Shown here: positions 51,638-58,769 of the stretch, in pieces
Layout of the letters: each line of letters opens with the position of its first letter
How positions within the stretch are numbered: the stretch's first letter is position 1
From: Pseudomonas sihuiensis
GTDB lineage: Bacteria; Pseudomonadota; Gammaproteobacteria; Pseudomonadales; Pseudomonadaceae
Direction: 5' to 3'
Assembly: GCF_900106015.1 (NCBI RefSeq)
Contig: NZ_LT629797.1
Coordinates: forward strand, 1,054,001 to 1,118,000
DNA length: 64,000 nucleotides
Notes under the pieces: model-generated
Told to the model about the DNA's origin: nothing
Database searches by the model: none
The model's input: the letters and a program-made list of their open reading frames with translations, nothing else
Made by a program: the position numbers and the translations under genes

Positions 51638-52294
51638 TCAGCCATCCGGAGTTTGTTGGTAACTGCGCTCGCGAGCTTCTTGCAGACGTTGCCTGAGGTA
51701 TTGATCGCGAGTGAGTCCATCGGGAATGTTCTGCAGGCCGAGCACTTCTTCGACGATATTTCTTTCCTCGGCCTTGTAGCGTTCGAAGTTCGGGTCAGAT
51801 CGTTGCGCCAGTTTGGCCTCACGCTCAGCGCTGATGGCCTGGTAACGCTTGATCAGTGCTTCAGCGCGTCTCTTCTGCTCGGCTTCGTCTTCGCTGACTG
51901 CCTTGATCAGGGCAATCTGCAACAACAGGGCCTCGCTCAGCGCCAATTCCCCTCGCTGCTCCAGTGCATCGACGCCCTCACTCAACGCTTGCGCTTGTGC
52001 TTCGCGACTGCTGCTGTCTAGTTCCGTGGCGTGCTCGATGAACCCTCTGTAGCGCCGATGAAAATCCAGGCGGCGTTCCTGTTGCTGGACTTCGGGCCTG
52101 GCCAACAGGTGCATTTGCTCGGGGCTCAGATCGGCTGGAGCTGGCGAGGCGCTGCCTTGCGCGGCCGGTTGCACTTGCGTTTGCTCTGATGGTGAGGTGG
52201 CAGGCTCTTCGGCATTGGGGCGTTGCCAGTACCAGGCGAGTGTCATGCTGCCAATCAGAATGCAACTGCCGAACAGCAGAATGGAGCGGGGCAT
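51638..52294 (-). CDS. Membrane-anchored helical protein of unknown function
   Basis: This is a 218-residue protein with one N-terminal membrane segment (ILLFGSCILIGSMTLAWYW, about residues 5-23), a Pro/Gln/Glu-rich linker (to about 60), and a highly charged helical remainder ending LRQRLQEARERSYQQ. The start at 52294 has AAGGA upstream. The plan (anchor, flexible linker, charged helical body) resembles lipase foldases and the P. aeruginosa phospholipase accessory protein PlcR, but I cannot see the RxxFDYxxSAxGE-type signature of lipase chaperones. It lies between the secreted hydrolase gene (convergent) and phoX (co-oriented, 120 bases upstream), both coding exported enzymes. Function unknown. 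Confidence 0.6.
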   Translation of the reverse strand: MPRSILLFGSCILIGSMTLAWYWQRPNAEEPATSPSEQTQVQPAAQGSASPAPADLSPEQMHLLARPEVQQQERRLDFHRRYRGFIEHATELDSSSREAQAQALSEGVDALEQRGELALSEALLLQIALIKAVSEDEAEQKRRAEALIKRYQAISAEREAKLAQRSDPNFERYKAEERNIVEEVLGLQNIPDGLTRDQYLRQRLQEARERSYQQTPDG

Positions 52295-52414
52295 GAGCAG
52301 TCCTTGCGCGAGTCGATTGCCTTCCAGCTTAGAAGTTGCAGTCGCGTTTTGCCTGTCCATGCAGCGAATGGAGGGCCTGCCCTCTCGTCGTGGGTGAGAG
52401 GGCAGGTGTCTGGA

Positions 52415-54430
52415 TCAGAACAGCGGCTTGCCGTCTTCGCGCGTGACGATCACGGTGGCCGAGCGTGGGCGGCGACCGGGGCCGTCCGGCCAGGTGCTGC
52501 GAAAATCCGTCGGAGTCGAGCCTTCACCCGGGTGCTGGATGTTGACGAACAACGTACGGAAGTCCGGTGTGGCGGTGATGCCGGTGACCTCGCAGCCTAC
52601 GGGGCCGACCAGAAAGCGCTTGACCTCGCCGGTGGTGGGCTCGGCCACCAGCATCTGGTTGTTGCCGAAAGGGCCGCTGGCGAGCTGGCTGCCGCTCATG
52701 TCGGTCTGGATCCACAGGCGGCCTTCGTCGTCGAACCACAGGCCGTCCGGGCTGGCCAGGCGGTTGTCGGCGGTCAGCGGTCTGCCGTTGGGGTCGAGGC
52801 TGTCGTTCTCCGGCCCGGCCAGCAGGAACAGGCTCCAGACGAATTCACGGCCAGCATAGTCGCGGCTCTGCTCACGCCAGCGGATGATGTGACCGAAGGC
52901 GTTGGCCGGGCGCGGGTTGGCTGCATCAGCGACGGTGCGCGAACTGTTGTTGGTGAGGGTGAAGTAGACGTCGCCGTTGTTCGGGTTTACCGCCCCCCAT
53001 TCCGGACGATCCATCTTGGTGGCGCCGACGATGTCGGCAGCCAGGCGGGTGTTGATCAGTACCTCGCCCTGGTCGGCGAAGCTTACCCCGGCAGCCCTGC
53101 AGGCGGCCTGGAAGGCCTTGTCCTTGATGTCCAGGGCCAGCCAATCCCCCTTGCCGTTGGCCTTGAAGCGCGCCACGTAGAGAGTGCCCTCGTCGAGCAG
53201 ACTGCCGTTGCTGCGACCCGGTACGTACCTGCCGCGGCTGACGAACTTGTAGATGTACTCATTCTGCGAATCGTCGCCGGAATAGCAGACCACTGGACTG
53301 CCCGGTTTGACCGGGGCGAATACCAGGCCTTCGTGGGCGAAGCGGCCCAGTGCAGTGCGCTTGACCGGGGGCGATTCCGGCGCGAAGGGATCGATCTCAA
53401 CGATCCAGCCGAAGTGGTTCGGCTCGTTGCGATAGTCGCCTGCAGCCTCGGCGGCCAGGCGGGTGGCGTTGAAGCGCTGGAATTCGTCGCCGGACAGGTG
53501 ATCCCAACCGTAGCGGCTGGCGCTGCCGACACCGTAGCGGGTCATTTCACGCGGGCGCTCGGCATCGCCGCTGGCGAAATAACCGGCCCAGTTTTCCTCG
53601 CAGGTCAGGTAAGTGCCCCAGGGCGTGAAGCCGTTGGCGCAGTTGTTCAGCGTGCCGCGGGTGGCGGTGCCGTCGGGGCTGTAGCGAGTCCGGAGCAGGG
53701 CGTGACCGCGTGCTGGGCCGCTGATCTGCATCGGTGTGGCGCCCGTGATGCGGCGGTTGCGGGCGCTGGGCAGCACCTCCCATTGGCCGCGCACGCGGCG
53801 CACTTCTACCACCGAAACGCCGTGGGCGTTGATTTCCTTGCGCACTTCATCGGCGCTGCTGCGCTTGCCGCCGACCAGGGTGGGGCCATTGGGGTGCAGC
53901 AGCGGTGCGTCGATGTACTCGTGATTGAGTACCAGCAGGCCGTGGTCGCTCTTGTGACCGCCGCCGCGCTGACCGTCGATGGGGAAGAAGTGCATGCCGT
54001 CATGGTGCATGCCGATCTGGTCAGCCTGATCGGCGGCACTGTTGCCGGCGTTGTCGAGGAATGCCGGGAAGCTGCCACGAATCGGCGTGCCCCAGGGGAT
54101 GAAAGTGGTGGCTTTGTAGCCGGCTGGCACGGTGATGGTATCGGCACGGGTAACCGCCACCGGATTGAACGGCAGGCGCTTGCTGCGTTTCTTCAGGCGT
54201 TCCAGCAGCTCCTTGAGCTGGTCTTTGAGCGGGTTGTCGGCGGCCTCGGCACTACCGGGCATGGCGACGCCGAGAAAGCCCATGACGCCGAGCGCAGCGC
54301 CGCCGGCGACCACCTGGCGGCGGCTCAGGCCGGCTTCGATCAGGTCATTGATATGAGGATTGCTGGAGGCGTTGCTGAGCGGTTCATCGCCATTGCCGAA
54401 TAGCACGTTTTGCTCTTGTTCATTGCGCAT
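52415..54430 (-). CDS. phoX: PhoX-family alkaline phosphatase (DUF839)
   Basis: This is a 671-residue exported protein. The N-terminus has a Tat signal: LSRRQVVAGGAALGVMGFLG with cleavage near AEA (about residue 64). PhoX-family signatures follow: GLLVLNHEYIDAPLL (about 165), NNCANGFTPWGTYLTCEENW (about 262), GRFAHEGLVFAPVKPGSPVV (about 365) and a C-terminal DEGRLWIQTDMSG plus NIQHPGEGS. PhoX enzymes use Ca2+ and Fe3+ and release phosphate from organic esters in the periplasm. An AAGGAG site precedes the ATG, and a Pho-box-like sequence lies 53-70 bases upstream, fitting PhoB control. Confidence 0.92.
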   Translation of the reverse strand: MRNEQEQNVLFGNGDEPLSNASSNPHINDLIEAGLSRRQVVAGGAALGVMGFLGVAMPGSAEAADNPLKDQLKELLERLKKRSKRLPFNPVAVTRADTITVPAGYKATTFIPWGTPIRGSFPAFLDNAGNSAADQADQIGMHHDGMHFFPIDGQRGGGHKSDHGLLVLNHEYIDAPLLHPNGPTLVGGKRSSADEVRKEINAHGVSVVEVRRVRGQWEVLPSARNRRITGATPMQISGPARGHALLRTRYSPDGTATRGTLNNCANGFTPWGTYLTCEENWAGYFASGDAERPREMTRYGVGSASRYGWDHLSGDEFQRFNATRLAAEAAGDYRNEPNHFGWIVEIDPFAPESPPVKRTALGRFAHEGLVFAPVKPGSPVVCYSGDDSQNEYIYKFVSRGRYVPGRSNGSLLDEGTLYVARFKANGKGDWLALDIKDKAFQAACRAAGVSFADQGEVLINTRLAADIVGATKMDRPEWGAVNPNNGDVYFTLTNNSSRTVADAANPRPANAFGHIIRWREQSRDYAGREFVWSLFLLAGPENDSLDPNGRPLTADNRLASPDGLWFDDEGRLWIQTDMSGSQLASGPFGNNQMLVAEPTTGEVKRFLVGPVGCEVTGITATPDFRTLFVNIQHPGEGSTPTDFRSTWPDGPGRRPRSATVIVTREDGKPLF

Positions 54431-54482
54431 GGAGGGCTCCTTGTCAGGCTGATCGACGGAGTCATGACGCTAACCAAGGAAA

Positions 54483-54500
54483 ACGACGGAATAGTGACAG
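54483..54500 (-). promoter_or_regulatory. Pho box upstream of phoX
   Basis: On the minus strand CTGTCAC-TATT-CCGTCGT has two 7-base direct half-sites separated by 4 bases (6/7 and 5/7 matches to CTGTCAT), the spacing of a PhoB-binding Pho box. It lies 53 bases upstream of the phoX start. Confidence 0.55.
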
Positions 54501-54651
54501 CGCCTGTGCGCCATTGCACAAAACTGCTCGGAGGGGCAACGACCATCCTCTGTTTGGCGCCGCTTCATCAGGTGTGGCAAGGCCGTGCAGGGCAGGCAGT
54601 GCAGGCGTTTGCGGTGATATTGATGCGCGGGACGTACCCTGCGCCCAGGCA

Positions 54652-54678
54652 TAAAAAAACCCCGGCAAAGCCGGGGCG
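54652..54678 (-). terminator. Rho-independent terminator after aceA
   Basis: On the minus strand the stem CCCCGGC-TTT-GCCGGGG is followed by seven T residues. It is a textbook terminator about 55-75 bases beyond the aceA stop. Confidence 0.92.
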
Positions 54679-54693
54679 GATTAGGCAAACAGG

Positions 54694-54720
54694 CTGCTGC
54701 GGATGCGTGGTCCGCAGCAG
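54694..54720 (-). other. Second hairpin in the aceA 3' region
   Basis: CTGCTGCGG (54694-54702) and CCGCAGCAG (54712-54720) form a perfect 9-bp stem with a 9-base loop between the aceA stop and its terminator. It may protect the 3' end of the message. Confidence 0.6.
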
Positions 54721-54731
54721 GAGAACCGTTC

Positions 54732-56327
54732 TTAGTGGAACTGGTTCATGGTGTTGTCTTTACCGCTCGCCTTCAGAGCTGCTTCGCCAGCGAAGTACTC
54801 CTTGTGGTTGTCGCCGATGTCGGAGCCAGCCATGTTCTGGTGCTTGACGCAGGCGATACCCTGACGCAGTTCCTGACGCTGCACGCCCTTCACGTAGGCC
54901 AGCATACCCTGGTCGGCGAAGTAGCCCTTGGCCAGGTTGTCGGTGGACAGTGCGGCAGTGTGGTAGGTCGGCAGGGTGATCAGGTGGTGGAAGATGCCGG
55001 CGTGGGCCGAACCGTCGCGCTGGAAGGTACGGATCTTCTCGTCGGCAATCTGGGCCAGTTCGGTCTCGTCGTACTCGACGCTCATCAGCTTGGCGCGGTC
55101 GTAGGCGGAAACGTCCTTGCCTTCGGCAACCATGGCGTCGAACACCTGCTGACGGAAGTTCAGGGTCCAGTTGAAGGACGGGCTGTTGTTGTACACCAGC
55201 TTGGCGTTCGGGATGACCTGGCGGATGCGGTCAACCATGGCCTTGATCTGGCCAACGTGCGGCTTCTCGGTCTCGATCCACAGCAGATCGGCGCCGTTCT
55301 GCAGACTGGTGATGCAGTCCAGTACGCAGCGGTCTTCGCCGGTGCCAGCACGGAACTGGAACAGGTTGGACGGCAGGCGCTTGGGACGCAGCAGCTTGCC
55401 GCCGCGGTTGATCACGACGTCGCCGTTGCCCAGGTCGGCAGCAGACACTTCTTCGCAATCCAGGAAGCTGTTGTACAGGTCGCCCAGGTCGCCCGGCTCG
55501 TTGGTCACGGCGATCTGCTTGGTCAGACCGGCACCCAGGGAGTCGGTACGTGCAACGATCACGCCGTTGTCGATGCCCAGCTCGAGGAAGGCGTAGCGAA
55601 CGGCAGCAATCTTGGCGAGGAAGTCGGCGTGAGGAACGGTCACCTTACCGTCCTGGTGGCCGCACTGCTTCTCGTCGGAAACCTGGTTCTCGATCTGGAT
55701 GCAGCAGGCGCCTGCTTCGATCATGCGCTTGGCCAGCAGGTAGGTGGCTTCCGGGTTACCGAAACCAGCGTCGATGTCGGCGATGATCGGCACGATATGG
55801 GTTTCGTAGTTGTCGATCTGGTTCTGGATCTCGGCAGCCTTGGCCTGGTCACCAGCTGCACGAGCAGCGTCCAGGGCGGTGAACAGCAGATCCAGTTCGC
55901 GGCTGTCGGCCTGACGCAGGAAGGTGTACAGCTCTTCGATCAGGTCGGAGACGGCAGTCTTCTCGTGCATCGACTGGTCCGGCAGCGGGCCGAAGTCCGA
56001 GCGCAGAGCAGCGACCATCCAGCCGGACAGGTAGAGGTAGCGCTTGTTGGTGGTCTTCAGGTGCTTCTTGATCGAGATCAGCTTCTGCTGACCGATGAAG
56101 CCGTGCCAGCAACCCAGCGACTGGGTGTAGACGGAGGAGTCGGCGTCGTACTCTTCCATGTCCTTGCGCATGATGTCAGCGGTGTACTGAGCGATTTCCA
56201 GACCGGTCTTGAAGCGGTTCTGAGCGCGCATACGGGCGACGGACTCGGGGTTGATAGCGCTCCAGCTGCTGCCGAACTTCTCTTTCAGAGCGGCTACAGC
56301 CTTGATGTCGTTTTGATATGCGGACAT
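54732..56327 (-). CDS. aceA: Isocitrate lyase
   Basis: This is a 531-residue enzyme, the length of the P. aeruginosa-type isocitrate lyase (longer than E. coli's 434). The start MSAYQNDIKAVAALKEKFGS at 56327 is used; the extension to 56372 is not conserved. The catalytic loop is SDEKQCGHQDGK (about residue 235, K-K-C-G-H type). Other active-site segments are ADIDAGFGNPEATY (about 192) and IVARTDSLGAG (about 273). It cleaves isocitrate to succinate and glyoxylate in the glyoxylate shunt, needed on acetate and fatty acids. It is transcribed alone from a promoter about 370 bases upstream. Confidence 0.97.
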   Translation of the reverse strand: MSAYQNDIKAVAALKEKFGSSWSAINPESVARMRAQNRFKTGLEIAQYTADIMRKDMEEYDADSSVYTQSLGCWHGFIGQQKLISIKKHLKTTNKRYLYLSGWMVAALRSDFGPLPDQSMHEKTAVSDLIEELYTFLRQADSRELDLLFTALDAARAAGDQAKAAEIQNQIDNYETHIVPIIADIDAGFGNPEATYLLAKRMIEAGACCIQIENQVSDEKQCGHQDGKVTVPHADFLAKIAAVRYAFLELGIDNGVIVARTDSLGAGLTKQIAVTNEPGDLGDLYNSFLDCEEVSAADLGNGDVVINRGGKLLRPKRLPSNLFQFRAGTGEDRCVLDCITSLQNGADLLWIETEKPHVGQIKAMVDRIRQVIPNAKLVYNNSPSFNWTLNFRQQVFDAMVAEGKDVSAYDRAKLMSVEYDETELAQIADEKIRTFQRDGSAHAGIFHHLITLPTYHTAALSTDNLAKGYFADQGMLAYVKGVQRQELRQGIACVKHQNMAGSDIGDNHKEYFAGEAALKASGKDNTMNQFH

Positions 56328-56637
56328 GGTCAATCCTTCAAAAAATGTGTTGGTTGAGCACCGACTACCCACGCAATGCGTGCACGGATGCAGCGGCTGC
56401 GGGAGGCTTCCACTTTGACGGCGAGAATACGGCTGGGGCGAGGATTGACCGCGAGGAGGGGGGGATGTGGCGAACAGTTCGGGCGCTTGGCGTGGGCTGG
56501 TTGGCTCGTGGAAGCCTTGGGCACCTGCTGGGCTTTCGATCTGTCTGACGCTAAACGCTTCCCCGTCCCTCAGGACAACTTCGTTCCAGTCGCAACCTCG
56601 TCGTACGGCCTTGTGGGCTGTTGGGACACGGACCGTT

Positions 56638-56651
56638 GCGAAGTACTTCGC
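56638..56651. promoter_or_regulatory. 14-bp palindrome in the aceA leader
   Basis: GCGAAGTACTTCGC is perfectly symmetric. It lies downstream of the predicted aceA start site, so it would be in the untranslated leader as a hairpin or act as a DNA operator. Confidence 0.35.
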
Positions 56652-56701
56652 GGGCGGTCTGGAGATCCTTTTCAGGACCCCTGGCTAGCGGGAGCGAGGC
56701 C

Positions 56702-56730
56702 ATCATGCCTCTGGGAAAATGCTTCGTCAA
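56702..56730 (-). promoter_or_regulatory. Sigma-70 promoter of aceA
   Basis: On the minus strand TTGACG (56725-56730, 5/6 match) and CATGAT (56702-56707, 4/6 match) are spaced by exactly 17 bases. The -35 box lies 6 bp downstream of the large palindrome at 56737-56762. It implies an aceA leader of about 370 bases. Confidence 0.6.
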
Positions 56731-56736
56731 ACGTTT

Positions 56737-56762
56737 TGTAGTGGTTTTTTAAAACTACTACA
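56737..56762. promoter_or_regulatory. 26-bp palindrome upstream of aceA, possible RccR site
   Basis: The arms TGTAGTGGTTTT (56737-56748) and AAAACTACTACA (56751-56762) are inverted repeats with one mismatch and a TT centre. From memory, the RpiR-family regulator RccR of Pseudomonas binds TGTAGT...ACTACA sequences at aceA, glcB, gap and aceE. Position just upstream of the -35 box fits a regulator of aceA. Confidence 0.6.
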
Positions 56763-56887
56763 TATTCAGTAGGCGACTGGCTGGTCACGCTCGGCAGCCC
56801 ATGGGATGGGCGTTTCAGGCATTTCGCGGGTTGCGTGAGTTGTCCATCGTTCTTGCGAGGGAAAGGCATTCGACTTTGGTCGGGGTG

Positions 56888-57697
56888 TCAGTCGATCGCT
56901 TCGACCTTCAGGCGCAGCGACATGTCCTCGCGGCCCTGGGTAGTGTGTCGGCGCAACACGTCACGGCCGCTGGAGCTGGTTTCCTCGCTGACGCCACCCA
57001 GGGTAATCCACTCGCCGAGTCGGCCGCTGACGCGGGTATCAGTGCTTTGCACATCGATCACGCCGGGGTGGCTGTTGCTGACGCGATCGCGTTGGCTGCT
57101 GATGGCAACGTGGACCAGTTCGCCAGAGAGGCTGGCCGTTACGTAGAAGCCGCGGGTCACGTCGCGGTAATGGGTATCCTGGTAGACCTGGCCGTAAGGG
57201 CCGGTACTGGTGGTGGTCAGCGGCACGCTCTGGCCGACCTGGATCAGCGCTGGATAACCTTCGGTGGCTTGTACCTGCTGGGTGCCGCCACCACGGCTGT
57301 CGGTGCTGCGGCGGATGATGCGCACCTGGTCGCGACCGTTCACTTCGCCGCGGCCGACCTGTACTTCGGCATTGCCGGCACTGAGCGTGCCATCGACGCG
57401 ATAGCCGCGGTCGTTCTGGTAATTGCTGTCGGCGCTCTCCACGGTGATCAGCAGGCGACGCGGGCGGGTGTCGAGTTGCTGCAACAACACGCGCACTTCA
57501 CCGATCTTGGCCGGTGACGCATTGACGATCAGTTGGTTGCCATAGGCGCTGACCTTGCCCTCGTTGCCGAGCATCGACTGCACCACGCCGAGTACGTCAT
57601 CGGCAGTGCGGTAATTCAGTGGGATTACCTCGGTGGCCGCTTGCAGCGGCAGGCACAGGCCGAGAAGCAGGGCGGCGAACAGCGTGCGCAGGGTCAT
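56888..57697 (-). CDS. Orphan secretin-N-domain protein
   Basis: This is a 269-residue exported protein with a signal peptide (LRTLFAALLLGLCLPLQAA). A secretin/NolW-type N-domain follows immediately (TEVIPLNYRTADDVLGVVQS, then GNQLIVNASPAKIGEVRVLLQQLDTRP-like text, residues 22-80). The remainder resembles the region between N domains and the secretin beta core (YPALIQVGQSVPL, then RGFYVTASLSGELVHVAIS), but there is no complete secretin gate or length (secretins exceed 400 residues). It has no pilus or type II/III secretion genes nearby. The start overlaps the stop of the upstream PLD-like gene (ATGA). Function unknown; it may be a periplasmic secretin-like scaffold. Confidence 0.75.
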   Translation of the reverse strand: MTLRTLFAALLLGLCLPLQAATEVIPLNYRTADDVLGVVQSMLGNEGKVSAYGNQLIVNASPAKIGEVRVLLQQLDTRPRRLLITVESADSNYQNDRGYRVDGTLSAGNAEVQVGRGEVNGRDQVRIIRRSTDSRGGGTQQVQATEGYPALIQVGQSVPLTTTSTGPYGQVYQDTHYRDVTRGFYVTASLSGELVHVAISSQRDRVSNSHPGVIDVQSTDTRVSGRLGEWITLGGVSEETSSSGRDVLRRHTTQGREDMSLRLKVEAID

Positions 57698-58335
57698 AGC
57701 AGAAAGCTCCGCAGATCAGGGTCGGTGATGCTGGTATCCCAGGCCTGGTCGAACTGGGTTTGGCGTTGGCGCACGCGCGCCGGATCGTTGTACAGGGTGT
57801 AGCCGGATTGTTGATCGAGTTCAGGTCGCACGAACAGGCCTCTGTCATCGGCGATCAGGAAGGCCAGTTCCTCGTTGGCGTAATCCGGATTGAGTTTGCG
57901 GATATGCAGGTTGGAGGACAGTCGGCGTGACAGGGCGAGCAGGCGATGACCTTCCTTCACGGCGCGGGTCGGATCGCGCAGCAGGATGCGCAGGCGCGCT
58001 CGTGGGCTGCTCAGCAGGAATCGGGTACAGGCCTGTTGCACGCTGCTGTGGTGATAGAGCCAGGGTTCCAGGTCATCGCTGTACAGGCACAGGTTGCGCT
58101 GCGCCTGCTGGATCAGGGCGAGAACGTGAGCGCGCGCTTGCTGGGGCTGGCTGAAGCGCTCCAGGCGCTCGTGCTCGCCCAAGACGAAGGGGGCCGGCTC
58201 CCATTGCGCCGCATCCGGCGTGATGGGGGCGGGGTTGTGCACGGCAAAACGCCCCGGCGACTCGAATTGGATAGCCGCCAGTTCAATGGGATCTGGCGTA
58301 TCGATCGGTTCGACCGGGGCGTCTTTGTCGTTCAT
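57694..58335 (-). CDS. PLD-like conserved protein of unknown function
   Basis: This is a 213-residue soluble protein without a signal peptide. The middle (ARAHVLALIQQAQRNLCLYS, then SPRARLRILLRDPTRAVKEG) and HIRKLNPDYANEELAFLIAD resemble one half of a phospholipase-D fold, but no intact HxKx4D catalytic motif is present, so enzymatic PLD activity is unlikely. It is coupled to the secretin-N-domain gene by a 4-base overlap, and begins 8 bases after the GNAT gene stop. I know of no assigned function. Confidence 0.65.
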   Translation of the reverse strand: MNDKDAPVEPIDTPDPIELAAIQFESPGRFAVHNPAPITPDAAQWEPAPFVLGEHERLERFSQPQQARAHVLALIQQAQRNLCLYSDDLEPWLYHHSSVQQACTRFLLSSPRARLRILLRDPTRAVKEGHRLLALSRRLSSNLHIRKLNPDYANEELAFLIADDRGLFVRPELDQQSGYTLYNDPARVRQRQTQFDQAWDTSITDPDLRSFLL

Positions 58336-58343
58336 CGTGCTCT

Positions 58344-58769
58344 CTACTGGCTGGTGCGCACCATATCCACGTGCGGTATGCCAGCGTCGAGGTACTCGTC
58401 GCTGACAATCCTGAAGCCTAGCCTTTCATAGAACGGCGTGGCGTGCACCTGAGCCGTGAGCATTTGCTGATGCAGGCCGCGCTTTTCCGCTTCGGCAATC
58501 ACCGCCTGCATCAGTTTTTCGCCCACTTTCAGGCCGCGCCAGTCCTTGAGCACCGACACGCGACCGATATGGCCGTCGGGCAGCAGGCGTGCGGTGCCGA
58601 CCGGGTAATCGCCTTCCTCGGCGAGAAAGTGCACGGCGTCGGTATCCTCGGCGTCCCACTCCAGTTCTGGCGGCACCGATTGCTCGGCGACGAACACGCT
58701 GTCGCGGATACGACGAAGCTCGACATTGTCCCTGTGCCAGTCCGCGACTCGGACGGAGATCTCACTCAT
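58344..58769 (-). CDS. GNAT-family acetyltransferase (ElaA/YjcF-like)
   Basis: This is a 141-residue GNAT protein. The ATG at 58769 lies within the roxA stop region (8-base overlap), preferred over the frame extension to 58868. GNAT features: IRDSVFVAEQSVPPELEWD (about residue 18), YPVGTARLLPDGHIGRVSVL (about 50), and the acetyl-CoA loop DWRGLKVGEKLMQAVIAEAE (about 73), then AQVHATPFYERLGFRIVSDE. The opening FVxEQxVPxELEWD pattern is shared with ElaA-type enzymes of unknown substrate. It is translationally coupled to roxA. Confidence 0.85.
   Translation of the reverse strand: MSEISVRVADWHRDNVELRRIRDSVFVAEQSVPPELEWDAEDTDAVHFLAEEGDYPVGTARLLPDGHIGRVSVLKDWRGLKVGEKLMQAVIAEAEKRGLHQQMLTAQVHATPFYERLGFRIVSDEYLDAGIPHVDMVRTSQ

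Larger units (their letters stand above)
54431..54731. other. phoX-aceA intergenic region
   Basis: This 301-bp gap lies between the phoX start and the upstream aceA stop. It holds the Pho box, the aceA terminator and a second hairpin, annotated separately. No gene is seen. Confidence 0.7.
56328..56887. other. aceA upstream region
   Basis: This 560-bp gap lies between the aceA start and the next minus-strand gene's end. It contains the aceA promoter, the 26-bp palindrome and a leader palindrome. Plus-strand frames here (for example 56376-56741) lack ribosome-binding sites and look like chance. The stretch 56763-56887 shows nothing I recognise. Confidence 0.65.

Noticed and set aside
56376..56741. 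A 121-codon frame in the aceA upstream region
   Set aside because: It overlaps the aceA promoter and lacks a start site; composition is not protein-like.
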